From: Segetibacter sp.
GTDB lineage: Bacteria > Bacteroidota > Bacteroidia > Chitinophagales > Chitinophagaceae
Direction: 5' to 3'
Assembly: GCA_028288485.1 (NCBI GenBank)
Contig: JAQBNO010000107.1
Location: forward strand, 1 to 44,162
DNA length: 44,162 bases
Shown here in pieces: positions 8,321 to 15,711 of this stretch. The notes beneath the pieces are model-generated. The model was not told the DNA's origin. It did no database searches and saw only the letters and a list, made by a program, of their open reading frames with translations. How positions within the stretch are numbered: the first letter of the stretch is position 1; each line of letters begins with the position of its first letter. The translations under genes and the position numbers were made by a program.

Positions 8321-9664
8321 CTATTGCTTCTGGTTTGCGCTTACTCTCCAAATCGTATTACCTGCATCGTCTGCAACCAGCATTGCATCGCTTGTAAATG
8401 CAACACCCACTGGCCTGCCATACGCGTCTGTTTCATGGCCGGTTAAAAACCCGGTTAAAAAGTCTTCCTCTTTGCCCGACGGTTTGCCATTGCTGAAAGG
8501 CACAAATCCAACTTTATAACCTACAAAACTTGACCTGTTCCAGGAGCCGTGTTCGCCAATAAAAGCACCCCCTTTAAACTTGCCGGGAAAGATGTTTTGT
8601 GCATCGAAGGCAAGGCCAAGCGCAGCTGCATGGGCCGACAAAGCAACGTCGGGAACGATCGCACTTTTTACTAACTCAGGCCGTTGCTGGTCTTTCATGC
8701 GCGGGTCTTCGTGCTGCCCGAAATAAGAATAAGGCCAGCCATAGAAACCTCCATCCTTTACACTGGTTATATAATCAGGAACCAGGTCATCGCCTAACTG
8801 ATCTCTTTCATTCACAGCTACCCAAAGCGTATTTGTGCCGGGAGCATAACCCATTCCCTGTGGATTTCGTAAACCGCCTGCATAAATCCTTTCTCCGGAG
8901 CCGTCGGGATTTATTTCTAAGATGGCCGCTCTTTTTACTTCATGTTCCATTCCATTCTCACCCACATTACTACCAGATCCTACTGTTACAAATATCTTCT
9001 TACCATCCTTAGACGCAAAAAGATTTCTTGTCCAATGATTATTATAACCTCCTGCAGGTAACGGCAGTATTTGTTTTCCCTGTGCAGTCATTTTAGTTTG
9101 TCCCGGCTGGTAAGGGTATGCAAGCACACCATCTGTGTTGGCTACATAAAAAGTATTTCCGATAATGGTCATACCAAAAGGTTGATTCAGGTCTTCCAGA
9201 AAGACCGTTTTTAGTTCAGGCGTGCCATCATGATCGGCATCTCTTAACAAGGTGATCCTGTCAGCACTTCCATTGGTATTGCCGGCTTTCGACTTGCCCG
9301 TCACTACTGATTTTATTTGCTTTTTCAGGTTTTTTTCTGTGCTCGCTTCTGAAACAAAGATGTCGCCGTTTGGGGCAACGTAGATCCAGCGGGGATTATC
9401 TAAATCACCGGCAAACTTAGTGACCGTAAAACCTGCAGGAGCTATTGGCGTTTTGCCGTCGGGCCAACCAATAACATTGCTAAGTTTTGTAGATGACCTG
9501 GAAGCAAAGGGAGCAGGTAAATCTACTGTTTGCCCGGTGCCAGTAGCTATTGTAGCTTCCTTGCCTGCGTTTTCTGCTTTTTTTTCTTCTTCTGACGGTC
9601 CGTTTTTGCACGCTGATATGGTACAAACAGAGAGGATAATTGTGGTAAATAACTTCATGTTCAT
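8321..9664 (-). CDS. PQQ-dependent sugar (L-sorbosone) dehydrogenase-like lipoprotein
   Basis: The protein has about 447 residues with lipobox TISAC followed by KNG, so it is a periplasm-facing or outer-membrane lipoprotein. A six-bladed glucose/sorbosone dehydrogenase propeller follows: FAGDLDNPRWIYVAPNGDIF, GGLRNPQGMGYAP, VNERDQLGDDLVPDYITSV, GGFYGWPYSYFG and FIGEHGSWNRS. These are family signatures for a PQQ-dependent aldose or sugar-aldehyde dehydrogenase. Starts at 9664 (MNMKLF) or 9658 (MKLF) both keep the signal; a longer in-frame start at 9691 would spoil it. It is the first gene of a pair with the DUF2490 gene. Confidence 0.85.
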   Translation of the reverse strand: MNMKLFTTIILSVCTISACKNGPSEEEKKAENAGKEATIATGTGQTVDLPAPFASRSSTKLSNVIGWPDGKTPIAPAGFTVTKFAGDLDNPRWIYVAPNGDIFVSEASTEKNLKKQIKSVVTGKSKAGNTNGSADRITLLRDADHDGTPELKTVFLEDLNQPFGMTIIGNTFYVANTDGVLAYPYQPGQTKMTAQGKQILPLPAGGYNNHWTRNLFASKDGKKIFVTVGSGSNVGENGMEHEVKRAAILEINPDGSGERIYAGGLRNPQGMGYAPGTNTLWVAVNERDQLGDDLVPDYITSVKDGGFYGWPYSYFGQHEDPRMKDQQRPELVKSAIVPDVALSAHAAALGLAFDAQNIFPGKFKGGAFIGEHGSWNRSSFVGYKVGFVPFSNGKPSGKEEDFLTGFLTGHETDAYGRPVGVAFTSDAMLVADDAGNTIWRVSANQKQ

Positions 9665-9768
9665 TTTAATTGTTTTTGGTCCGGAATTCAAATTCCTGTA
9701 TTGCGGTTATTACTAACAACTTGTTGCTGTATTTTGTTTTAGAAAAATTGCTGCCACGAGAATCAATT

Positions 9769-9792
9769 GTACAAGGGAGTGACACAACGATG
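9769..9792 (-). repeat. Dispersed 26-bp motif, copy 3
   Basis: On the plus strand it reads GTACAAGGGAGTGACA then CAACGATG. This is a near-consensus copy in the spacer upstream of the dehydrogenase gene. Confidence 0.75.
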
Positions 9793-10155
9793 ACGCCATG
9801 AAAAACATTTGCGGGCAACCAAAAGGCTGGTAACAATACTTCAGCGATTAACTGTTTAAGGCGACTTTAAATTGAGATGGACTGAAGTATTGGCTTGTTG
9901 ATTAACAAACAAAAGTATTGTCGGTTACCGAAACATTGATCTCTTCGTAACCATGAAGTGGGACAATCGCCGTGTTGCGCTAACCTTTACCGACTGTTGT
10001 AGCAAGGGTGAGAATTTTCAGCATTGCAGAAAAACAAGCAGTGCAAAGAAGAACAAAACCGTGTGGGTGGTAACCAATAAAAGCTTTAATCTTTGAACCT
10101 TTTTTAAGAGCCGGGAAAGATTTGTTGTTCCGGCATTTGTTTTTTATTTCGTCGT

Positions 10156-10178
10156 CGTTGCGTCGCACTCTTGTACTG
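10156..10178 (+). repeat. Dispersed 26-bp motif, copy 4 (GCGTCGCA variant)
   Basis: Reads CGTTGCGTCGCAC then TCTTGTACTG. It is the same subtype as the copies at 490-512 and 19091-19111. Confidence 0.75.
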
Positions 10179-10284
10179 TAGCAATTGGCGGAACCGGGAG
10201 TGTGGGAGGTTTGCGATTACCGGATGTTGAGATATAACCGTTGCCTAATTACTGCAACAAAGAGAACGTTTAAAATCCTATTCC

Positions 10285-10644
10285 TTACTTCAAAATCTTT
10301 TCCTTGGCAAGCCTGAATTCCTCGTCTGTCAATCTCCCCTTTTCATTTAGTAAGGCGAGCTTTTCAAGTTCATCTGCCAATGAACCTGTTACCTTATATT
10401 CTGCGGATGGTTCGTTTACTATACTCTCCTTGTATATTTCGTTGTAAATTCCTATTTCCAGAATTTTTTCAAGTTCCCTGATTTGTTTCGTTTTATATTT
10501 TGGGAAGTGCCCCGCTTCTATATTTTGATATTGCCTTAATCCTATGCCGATCTTTTCTGCAACCTGTGTTTGAGTTAATTGCTTCCGCTCCCTTGCACTT
10601 TTAATTTTTTCTAATAATTCAAACATTTCTTGAAAAATTTTCAA
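10285..10644 (-). CDS. XRE-family HTH regulator with C-terminal SHOCT domain
   Basis: The 119-residue protein carries a Cro/C1-type helix-turn-helix (about residues 11-66; RKQLTQTQVAEKIGIGLRQYQNIEAG). It ends in a SHOCT short helical domain (LEKLALLNEKGRLTDEEFRLAKEKI, about 90-118), which usually mediates oligomerisation. It is probably a cytosolic DNA-binding regulator of unknown target. The start at 10644 (MKIFQEMFELL) could equally be the inner Met at 10626. Codon use is AT-rich. Confidence 0.85.
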   Translation of the reverse strand: MKIFQEMFELLEKIKSARERKQLTQTQVAEKIGIGLRQYQNIEAGHFPKYKTKQIRELEKILEIGIYNEIYKESIVNEPSAEYKVTGSLADELEKLALLNEKGRLTDEEFRLAKEKILK

Positions 10645-10969
10645 TGAAACAAATAAAAATTTTCTTAAATAATTTCATATATAATTTCACATTACGAATA
10701 AATAGTTCGTAGATTTACAGTACAATACAAACAAATATAATCGTTCAGGGCGATAGAATTTTCGATGCGTTGTGATTAAGGTGTAAACGTATTAAATTAG
10801 GCCATGAATTAAAAGCTGTGTTTCACAGATCGTCGAAAATTTATTTCAGTGACATGTACTATTAAATACGACCGCTACCCCCGTTGCTGCAGGTGAAGTG
10901 CATGTACTTGCTTAAGACATTGATACAGTAAAACCCCGGTAATTAAACTCGTCATCAACAGCTCACTTT
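10645..10969. other. AT-rich spacer between divergent small genes
   Basis: I see no gene in these 325 bases. TAATTTCATATATAATTTCA around 10668-10690 is a short direct duplication and may be promoter DNA for the XRE gene. Confidence 0.45.
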
Positions 10970-11179
10970 ATGACAGATAAAAAGTTTAGTTCGACCAAAC
11001 AGTTCCTTAAAAGGAACAGGAAGCACCTTAAATTTCTAAAGAAAGCACCAACGGCTTTGCTGGCAAAAATGGCAACAGGCGAACTGGATGTAGTAAGACT
11101 ATCGACGATAGTACTTGCCGGGAGAATGCAGTTAAGAGTGACAAGCCAGGGCGATACAAAAGTAAAAGCAACGGGATAG
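10970..11179 (+). CDS. Small basic hypothetical protein
   Basis: The 69-residue product has a lysine-rich N-terminus (FLKRNRKHLKFLKKAPTALL) followed by MATGELDVVRLSTIVLAGRM. That half vaguely resembles short Bacteroidota proteins with an L(A/D)ANELAxxxLAxRG-type helix, but I cannot name a family. A tRNA-3'-end-like stretch follows directly. It could be a real small gene or a chance frame; nearest neighbours give no clue. Confidence 0.4.
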   Translation: MTDKKFSSTKQFLKRNRKHLKFLKKAPTALLAKMATGELDVVRLSTIVLAGRMQLRVTSQGDTKVKATG

Positions 11180-11189
11180 TTTTGATCCT

Positions 11190-11216
11190 TCAGGGTAGGA
11201 GTTCAATTCCGGCACC
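11190..11216 (+). other. tRNA/tmRNA 3'-end-like remnant
   Basis: GGGTAGGAGTTCAATTCC then GGCACCTCC resembles a T-loop (GTTCAATTC) plus acceptor 3' end. The T-stem does not pair properly and no cloverleaf can be built upstream, so it is not a functional tRNA. Confidence 0.2.
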
Positions 11217-11240
11217 TCCTTTTCAACCCTTTCGTAAATT

Positions 11241-11261
11241 AGCCCCAGGCCGTCCGGGGCT
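11241..11261. terminator. Possible GC-rich stem-loop
   Basis: AGCCCC and GGGGCT flank AGGCCGTCC, giving a 6-bp stem after the small gene at 10970-11179. No clear T-tract follows, so terminator function is weakly supported. Confidence 0.3.
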
Positions 11262-11312
11262 GCTTTCCCCGGCTATTTAACTGCTATCATCATTTACATC
11301 GAGGATAAACTT

Positions 11313-11779
11313 CTATCTCCTGGCCGTTTTGCCGGAGGTATTTTGCAGTTTAATTCTTGCTTTAAAAAGATTTGATTTTGATGTACCTACGGCAATAACT
11401 GACTGGCTATTTCCTGGTGGTCATATCCATCTGTCACACACAGGTTAAATACAGCACGAGATGCAGGTGGCAGTTTTTTTATTAGAAGAATGAGCTCCTT
11501 GTGCAAAAGCAACTGGTCCGATGATCGGCTACGGTCTTCAATCCACCTACTTTCACTAATATGCCCTATCCCAGCTAAAAAATTATCTCTTCTTAACCTG
11601 TCAATCGCGGTATTGATCATAATTGTCTTCATCCAGCCATCAAGATAATTACTATCGTGTGAGGTTGATTGCATTGAAACGGGTCAAGTTTAGAAAAGAC
11701 CTTTACAAAACCACCGACCAACATCTACTGCTTTACATACTGCACGCCTGTCCTACTGGATTTCTCCCTTTAGGGTCAT
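11313..11779 (-). pseudogene. Decayed ECF-type RNA polymerase sigma factor
   Basis: Three reading-frame pieces in order on the minus strand reconstruct one ECF sigma-70 factor. Region 2 reads VQYVKQ, a TAG stop, then MLVGGFVKVFSKLDPFQ. A frameshift leads into LDGWMKTIMINTAIDRLRRD and the linker up to PASRAVFNLCVTDGYDHQEIAS. A second frameshift, near 11395, leads into IAVGTSKSNLFKARIKLQ, the end of region 4. Family order and spacing are normal, so the gene appears to have died by one nonsense and two frameshift mutations. It could alternatively be sequencing error, but three independent defects make that unlikely. No anti-sigma gene is seen nearby. Confidence 0.8.
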
Positions 11780-11909
11780 CGCTTCATTTTAGTCTGTCCT
11801 GCCAATTTTTAGCCTTAAAATATACTATTGGTCACTCATAAGCGTCCATTGGTCAAACTAATTACGTCACCGTTATATGCTGCTATAGTTTTATGACAAA
11901 ATCAAAACT

Positions 11910-13133
11910 ATGCAACAAAACAACCGCCAGAGTTATTTAGACTGGTTACGCATGCTGGCTATTATTGGTGTTTTATTTTTTCATTCGGCACAGCCTTTTG
12001 CAAGCGAAAACGATTGGCATATCATGAATAACAAAACGAGTGATCTCTTTGCCGAGTTCACTTTCTGGCTCAGCCGGTTCCGTATGCCGCTGTTATTCTT
12101 TATTTCAGGTGCTGTTACTTATTTCATTTTAAAAAAGAAAACGGCTACCCAATTTGTTGGCCTGCGTTTTCAAAGGTTGATCATACCGCTCATCTTTGGC
12201 ATGCTGGTAATTGTTCCTCCTCAAATTTACCTCGAACGGCTGAACCAGGATTTCAAGGGAAACTTTTTTGATTTCTACCCATCCATATTTTCCGGTGAGG
12301 CGTATCCCAAAGGCAATACCAGCTGGCACCACCTATGGTTCATTGTTTACCTTTTTGTTTATGATCTTGTAGCCGTTCCATTATTTAGTTGGTTGACGAC
12401 AGCAAAAGCCGCAGGTTTTATTAAAAATCTGGAATGGCTTGCTAAAGGAAAACGCATATACTTACTTACATTGCCATCTATTATCGTGTTCTCGTCGCTG
12501 ATACTTTCCTATCCCCAGACCAACGACCTCGTGCATGATCTTACGTACCTGCCCTATTTCTTTATGTTTTTTGTACCGGGTTTCATTTGCATCTGCAATC
12601 CCAAGTTGATGGATTCGATAGAGCGTCTTCGTCGTACTTCTTTATTGATCGCATTACTATCCATCATACTGATGAACTACCGTCGCTGGAACGATATTGA
12701 TATGCAGAACGTCATCAGTAATTGGGGCACTAATCCGCTCACCTACCTGTATCTGTCCATTTATCCCATTATCGCCTGGGCGTGGGTGCTTGCTCTTGTG
12801 GGATATGGCAAAAAATATCTTAACAAGACGCACAAGGCGCTGTCTTATATAAACCAGGTTGTTTATCCCTTTTATATTTTGCATCAAACAGTTATTGTTA
12901 TCCTGGCTTATTATGTCGTAAAAACTACTGACACTATCGAATCGAAATATTTCTTTATTGTTACTGTTACTTTTATCATTTGTATCGCAGTGTTTCACTT
13001 ACTCATTCGTCCGTATAAGATACTGAGGTTCCTGTTTGGAATGAAAGAACAAAAAGAAGTAGCGGCTAAGAAAATAATTACACCTGTTAACTCAACTTCC
13101 AAAAAGGAAAGTTTAATAGAATCGACGGTTTGA
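11910..13133 (+). CDS. Acyltransferase-3 family membrane protein
   Basis: The 407-residue protein has about ten membrane helices and the acyltransferase-3 start SYLDWLRMLAIIGVLFFHS (residues 8-26), with the conserved R and H. It continues with FWLSRFRMPLLFFISGA and RFQRLIIPLIFGMLVIVPPQIYLER. The layout resembles OpgC-like or sugar O-acyltransferases. It likely moves an acyl group from the cytoplasm onto a cell-surface or periplasmic glycan; the acceptor is unknown. The C-terminal ~35 residues are charged and cytosolic. It stands alone; no terminator is evident. Confidence 0.9.
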   Translation: MQQNNRQSYLDWLRMLAIIGVLFFHSAQPFASENDWHIMNNKTSDLFAEFTFWLSRFRMPLLFFISGAVTYFILKKKTATQFVGLRFQRLIIPLIFGMLVIVPPQIYLERLNQDFKGNFFDFYPSIFSGEAYPKGNTSWHHLWFIVYLFVYDLVAVPLFSWLTTAKAAGFIKNLEWLAKGKRIYLLTLPSIIVFSSLILSYPQTNDLVHDLTYLPYFFMFFVPGFICICNPKLMDSIERLRRTSLLIALLSIILMNYRRWNDIDMQNVISNWGTNPLTYLYLSIYPIIAWAWVLALVGYGKKYLNKTHKALSYINQVVYPFYILHQTVIVILAYYVVKTTDTIESKYFFIVTVTFIICIAVFHLLIRPYKILRFLFGMKEQKEVAAKKIITPVNSTSKKESLIESTV

Positions 13134-13705
13134 AACAACAGCTACGAGAAAGATTTTTTGGGTACCAGCATTTGTCTTTCAATGAAGCTTCCGTTGCCAC
13201 GCTCGCTTGTACTGTAACGCATTATTCGGTGTGGCAGTTTTTACCGTGGGCGTTGTCGAAGGGCACCCTGGGCTCCCCGAAGGGTAACACTCTTGTACTG
13301 ATTGAAGATAGCACCGGCTTGCACTTTACAACTATTAATTGACCGGCATCAATTTATTCAATAAAATCATTTAGCTTATACTGAGCAACCACTAAATGTG
13401 TGACAACAAAATTTATATAAACGACATATATCGCATCTGCCTGCTGCATGGTAGAGGGAATGAGAGTTGGATCTTAAAATCGGCGTGAAGAACTAAAATT
13501 ACAAGAGCGCCACCCTTCGACAGGCCCACGATACCCTTCGGCGAGCTTAGGGTAAAAACTGCCAGGCCGCTATGAAAAACTGAATTTGAACCGAGCGTGG
13601 CAACGGCTGTCTCTTCGTAGCAATACGCCGGCTCAAAAAAAAATAAAATAATATTTTGCCAACGTGCATTGTTACAATAGCCTTTTGCTGAAAAAATTAT
13701 TTACT
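13134..13705. repeat. Repeat-rich spacer with degenerate copies of the long element
   Basis: I find no convincing gene here. A dispersed motif copy is at 13192-13214 and a partial one at 13284-13300. Between them is a CGAAGGGCACCCTGG / CCCCGAAGGGTAAC palindromic stretch. Positions 13508-13620 hold CACCCTTCGACAGGCCC, CTTAGGGTAAAAACTG and GAACCGAGCGTGGCAACG, matching the array-to-hairpin part of the long repeat. Confidence 0.6.
13192..13214 (+). repeat. Dispersed 26-bp motif, copy 5 (intermediate variant)
   Basis: Reads CGTTGCCACGCTCGC then TTGTACTG. The first half matches the hairpin repeat (GTTGCTACGCTCAG) and the second half the dispersed motif, linking the two families. Confidence 0.65.
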
Positions 13706-14731
13706 ATGAAACAATATTGGAAATACATCTTCCCTATTCTATTTGGCCTCATCGTGTACGCAACTGTAAGGTTAGTAAACGACACTACCGATGGGGGCAA
13801 ATTCTGGGAACGTAAATGGCAAACGAATGCTATTGAAATAATTTGCGCCATAGCGGTTACTTATCTTTTACAGTTTGTATTAGACGCCTTTATAAAAAAG
13901 TTTAATGCAGAACAAAAAGGACAAATTAACAGCAAATCAATTTTAAAAGAGTTTGCCACCGTTTTCATCACCTGCTTTATTATTATCAACGCAACCGTAA
14001 TACCGATGGCAGCTTTAACTGACGATGGCCTGCAGTTAAACGACTTTGTAATTTGTAATATTATTCCTGCACTGTACGTGCTGCTTTACTTTGCTATTGC
14101 ACGTGGCAACAATTATTTAAATGCTTATGTAAACCAGCGCTTAAAATTAGAGAAGATTACCAACGATCAGCTACAGACGGAATTGAAATTCTTAAAGGCT
14201 CAATACCATCCGCACTTTCTTTTCAATGCATTAAATACAATCTATTTTCAAATGGACGAAAATGTGCAGGAGGCAAAGAAAAGCGTTGAGAAGTTTTCGG
14301 AATTATTGCGCTACCAGTTGTACGACCAGCAACAAACGGTGCCGATCGGCCAGGAAATACACTACTTGCAAAACTTTATAGAACTGCAAAAAATACGAAG
14401 TTCGGAAAAGCTTCAATCAACAGTTGACTTTGATCGAAAACTTAATGGGCAACACGTATACCCGTTGCTATTTTTACCCCTGGTTGAGAACGCTTTTAAA
14501 TATGTAGGCGGAGATTATAAATTGTGCATTACGGCCAGGCAAGAGGCAAACAATATTATCTTTAAAGTGGTCAATAGTATTCCGGTTACAATCCCATTGA
14601 TAAAAGAAGGAGGGTTAGGGTTAGAAAATCTTAAGAGAAGGCTTGAATTGTTATACCCGAAGCAACACATATTACAGACCGAAAAAGTCGGAAACAGTTT
14701 TATAGCCGAATTAAAAATTTCGCTTTCATAA
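13706..14731 (+). CDS. LytS-type sensor histidine kinase
   Basis: The protein has about 341 residues with four N-terminal membrane helices (to ~residue 135) and a short coiled linker. The kinase core of the His_kinase family (PF06580) follows. QYHPHFLFNALNTI carries the phosphoacceptor, H170 (or H168). LVENAFKY is the N-box and GLGLENLKRRLELLYP the G-box. It has no large sensory domain, so the signal is probably sensed in or near the membrane. The ATG at 13706 (MKQYWKYIF) is preferred over an upstream non-ATG extension. Its stop overlaps the next gene's start by one base (TAATG). Confidence 0.93.
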   Translation: MKQYWKYIFPILFGLIVYATVRLVNDTTDGGKFWERKWQTNAIEIICAIAVTYLLQFVLDAFIKKFNAEQKGQINSKSILKEFATVFITCFIIINATVIPMAALTDDGLQLNDFVICNIIPALYVLLYFAIARGNNYLNAYVNQRLKLEKITNDQLQTELKFLKAQYHPHFLFNALNTIYFQMDENVQEAKKSVEKFSELLRYQLYDQQQTVPIGQEIHYLQNFIELQKIRSSEKLQSTVDFDRKLNGQHVYPLLFLPLVENAFKYVGGDYKLCITARQEANNIIFKVVNSIPVTIPLIKEGGLGLENLKRRLELLYPKQHILQTEKVGNSFIAELKISLS

Positions 14732-15435
14732 TGACTTCCATTAAATGTATAATAACTGATGACGAACCTTTTGCCCGCAAAGGCCTGCAGAGTTATTTAG
14801 AAAAGATAGATTTTCTTGAATTGGTTGCTGTATGCGAAGACGCGGTTCAGTTAAATACAAATATTAAGCAACATGCCGTAGACCTGATTTTCCTCGATAT
14901 TGAGATGCCTTATATGACTGGCATTGATTTTTTAAAATCTGCCGGCAATCCTCCAAAAGTTATTTTCACAACTGCTTACGAGCAATATGCGTTACAAGGC
15001 TACGAGCTTGATGTATTGGACTATTTACTTAAACCCATTTCTTTTGACCGTTTCTTAAAAGCAGCAAATAAGGCATTTGATTATTTTAAATCGAAGCAAA
15101 CAGGTGCGGATGACTTTATGTTTATAAAAGCAGGCAATAAATTAGAAAAAATACGTTTTAACGAGATCTACTTCATTGAAGCAATGGAGAATTATGTTTC
15201 CATCTATTTAGGGGATAAAAAACTGGTAGCCCATTCCACATTAAGAAACATTCAGCAGCAATTGCCTGTATCATCATTTATTCAGCCTCATAAGTCTTAC
15301 CTGGTTAATATCAACGCTATTCAATCTATCGAGGGCAATATCTTAAATATCCATCAATACCAGGTTCCAATAAGCAAATACCAAAAAGAGGAAGTAATGG
15401 AAAGAATCGTCAATAACAAACTGTTGGACAAGTAA
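14731..15435 (+). CDS. LytTR-family response regulator
   Basis: The 234-residue protein has a receiver domain (1-~115; acidic D10/D11, phospho-acceptor D56 in FLDIEMP, Thr in IFTTAY, Lys in LLKPIS). The LytTR DNA-binding domain covers about 135-232 (IYFIEAMENYVSIYL, HSTLRNIQQQL, QPHKSYLVNINAI). It pairs with the overlapping LytS-type kinase and would bind direct-repeat promoters. Target genes are not evident here. Confidence 0.95.
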   Translation: MTSIKCIITDDEPFARKGLQSYLEKIDFLELVAVCEDAVQLNTNIKQHAVDLIFLDIEMPYMTGIDFLKSAGNPPKVIFTTAYEQYALQGYELDVLDYLLKPISFDRFLKAANKAFDYFKSKQTGADDFMFIKAGNKLEKIRFNEIYFIEAMENYVSIYLGDKKLVAHSTLRNIQQQLPVSSFIQPHKSYLVNINAIQSIEGNILNIHQYQVPISKYQKEEVMERIVNNKLLDK

Positions 15436-15436
15436 T

Positions 15437-15654
15437 TTGAGTATTCCAACAATGCTTGCTTTAAGGAGTTCAGGATCAAATTTTACGGAAGACAATGAAA
15501 CAGATCAGTTGTTGTTTGAGGAAGCCTTCTACCTGGCCAAAATCATTAATCAGAATGAGGTAGATACTCCTTTTTACTTTTTCACCTTCAAGGCATCGAA
15601 TAAAATACGAAGTGCGTTTCAGATTATAGGGACTTGCTAGAATCTATATAGCAG
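15437..15654 (+). other. Unidentified gene fragment, related to 42816-42903
   Basis: Directly after the response regulator, 67 codons are open: LALRSSGSNFTEDNETDQ, then LLFEEAFYLAKIIN, then DTPFYFFTFKASNKIR. The stretch LLFEEAFYLAKII...DTPFYFFTF recurs at 42816-42903 as LLFKDASNLTKII...DTYFYFFTF, with most changes tolerated in this frame. I do not recognise the family. It may be the tail of a real gene broken elsewhere. Confidence 0.35.
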
Positions 15655-15670
15655 TTCCTGGTGGTCTCCG

Positions 15671-15705
15671 AGGAGCACGAAGAACACGAAGTACCACGAT
15701 GGGCA
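15671..15705 (+). repeat. Partial copy of the CACGAAG/CACAAAG repeat
   Basis: AGGAGCACGAAGAACACGAA followed by GTACCACGAT is a truncated relative of the repeats flanking the GxxExxY gene. Confidence 0.55.
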
Positions 15706-15711
15706 CTAAGA

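Larger units (their letters stand above)
9665..10284. other. Gene-free spacer with two dispersed-repeat copies
   Basis: I see no protein-like reading frame in these 620 bases; the best short frame has no recognisable features. They carry motif copies at 9769-9792 and 10156-10178. The first lies about 105 bp upstream of the dehydrogenase start. Confidence 0.55.

Noticed and set aside
9980-10168. 62-codon minus-strand frame in the spacer upstream of the dehydrogenase
   Set aside because: No family pattern, ends in a dispersed repeat copy, and no promoter or ribosome-site support.
11190-11216. Functional tRNA gene
   Set aside because: The T-stem bases do not pair and no anticodon or D arm can be found upstream.
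13130-13342. 70-codon frame after the acyltransferase
   Set aside because: Overlaps the acyltransferase end and crosses two dispersed repeat copies; composition is that of the repeats.
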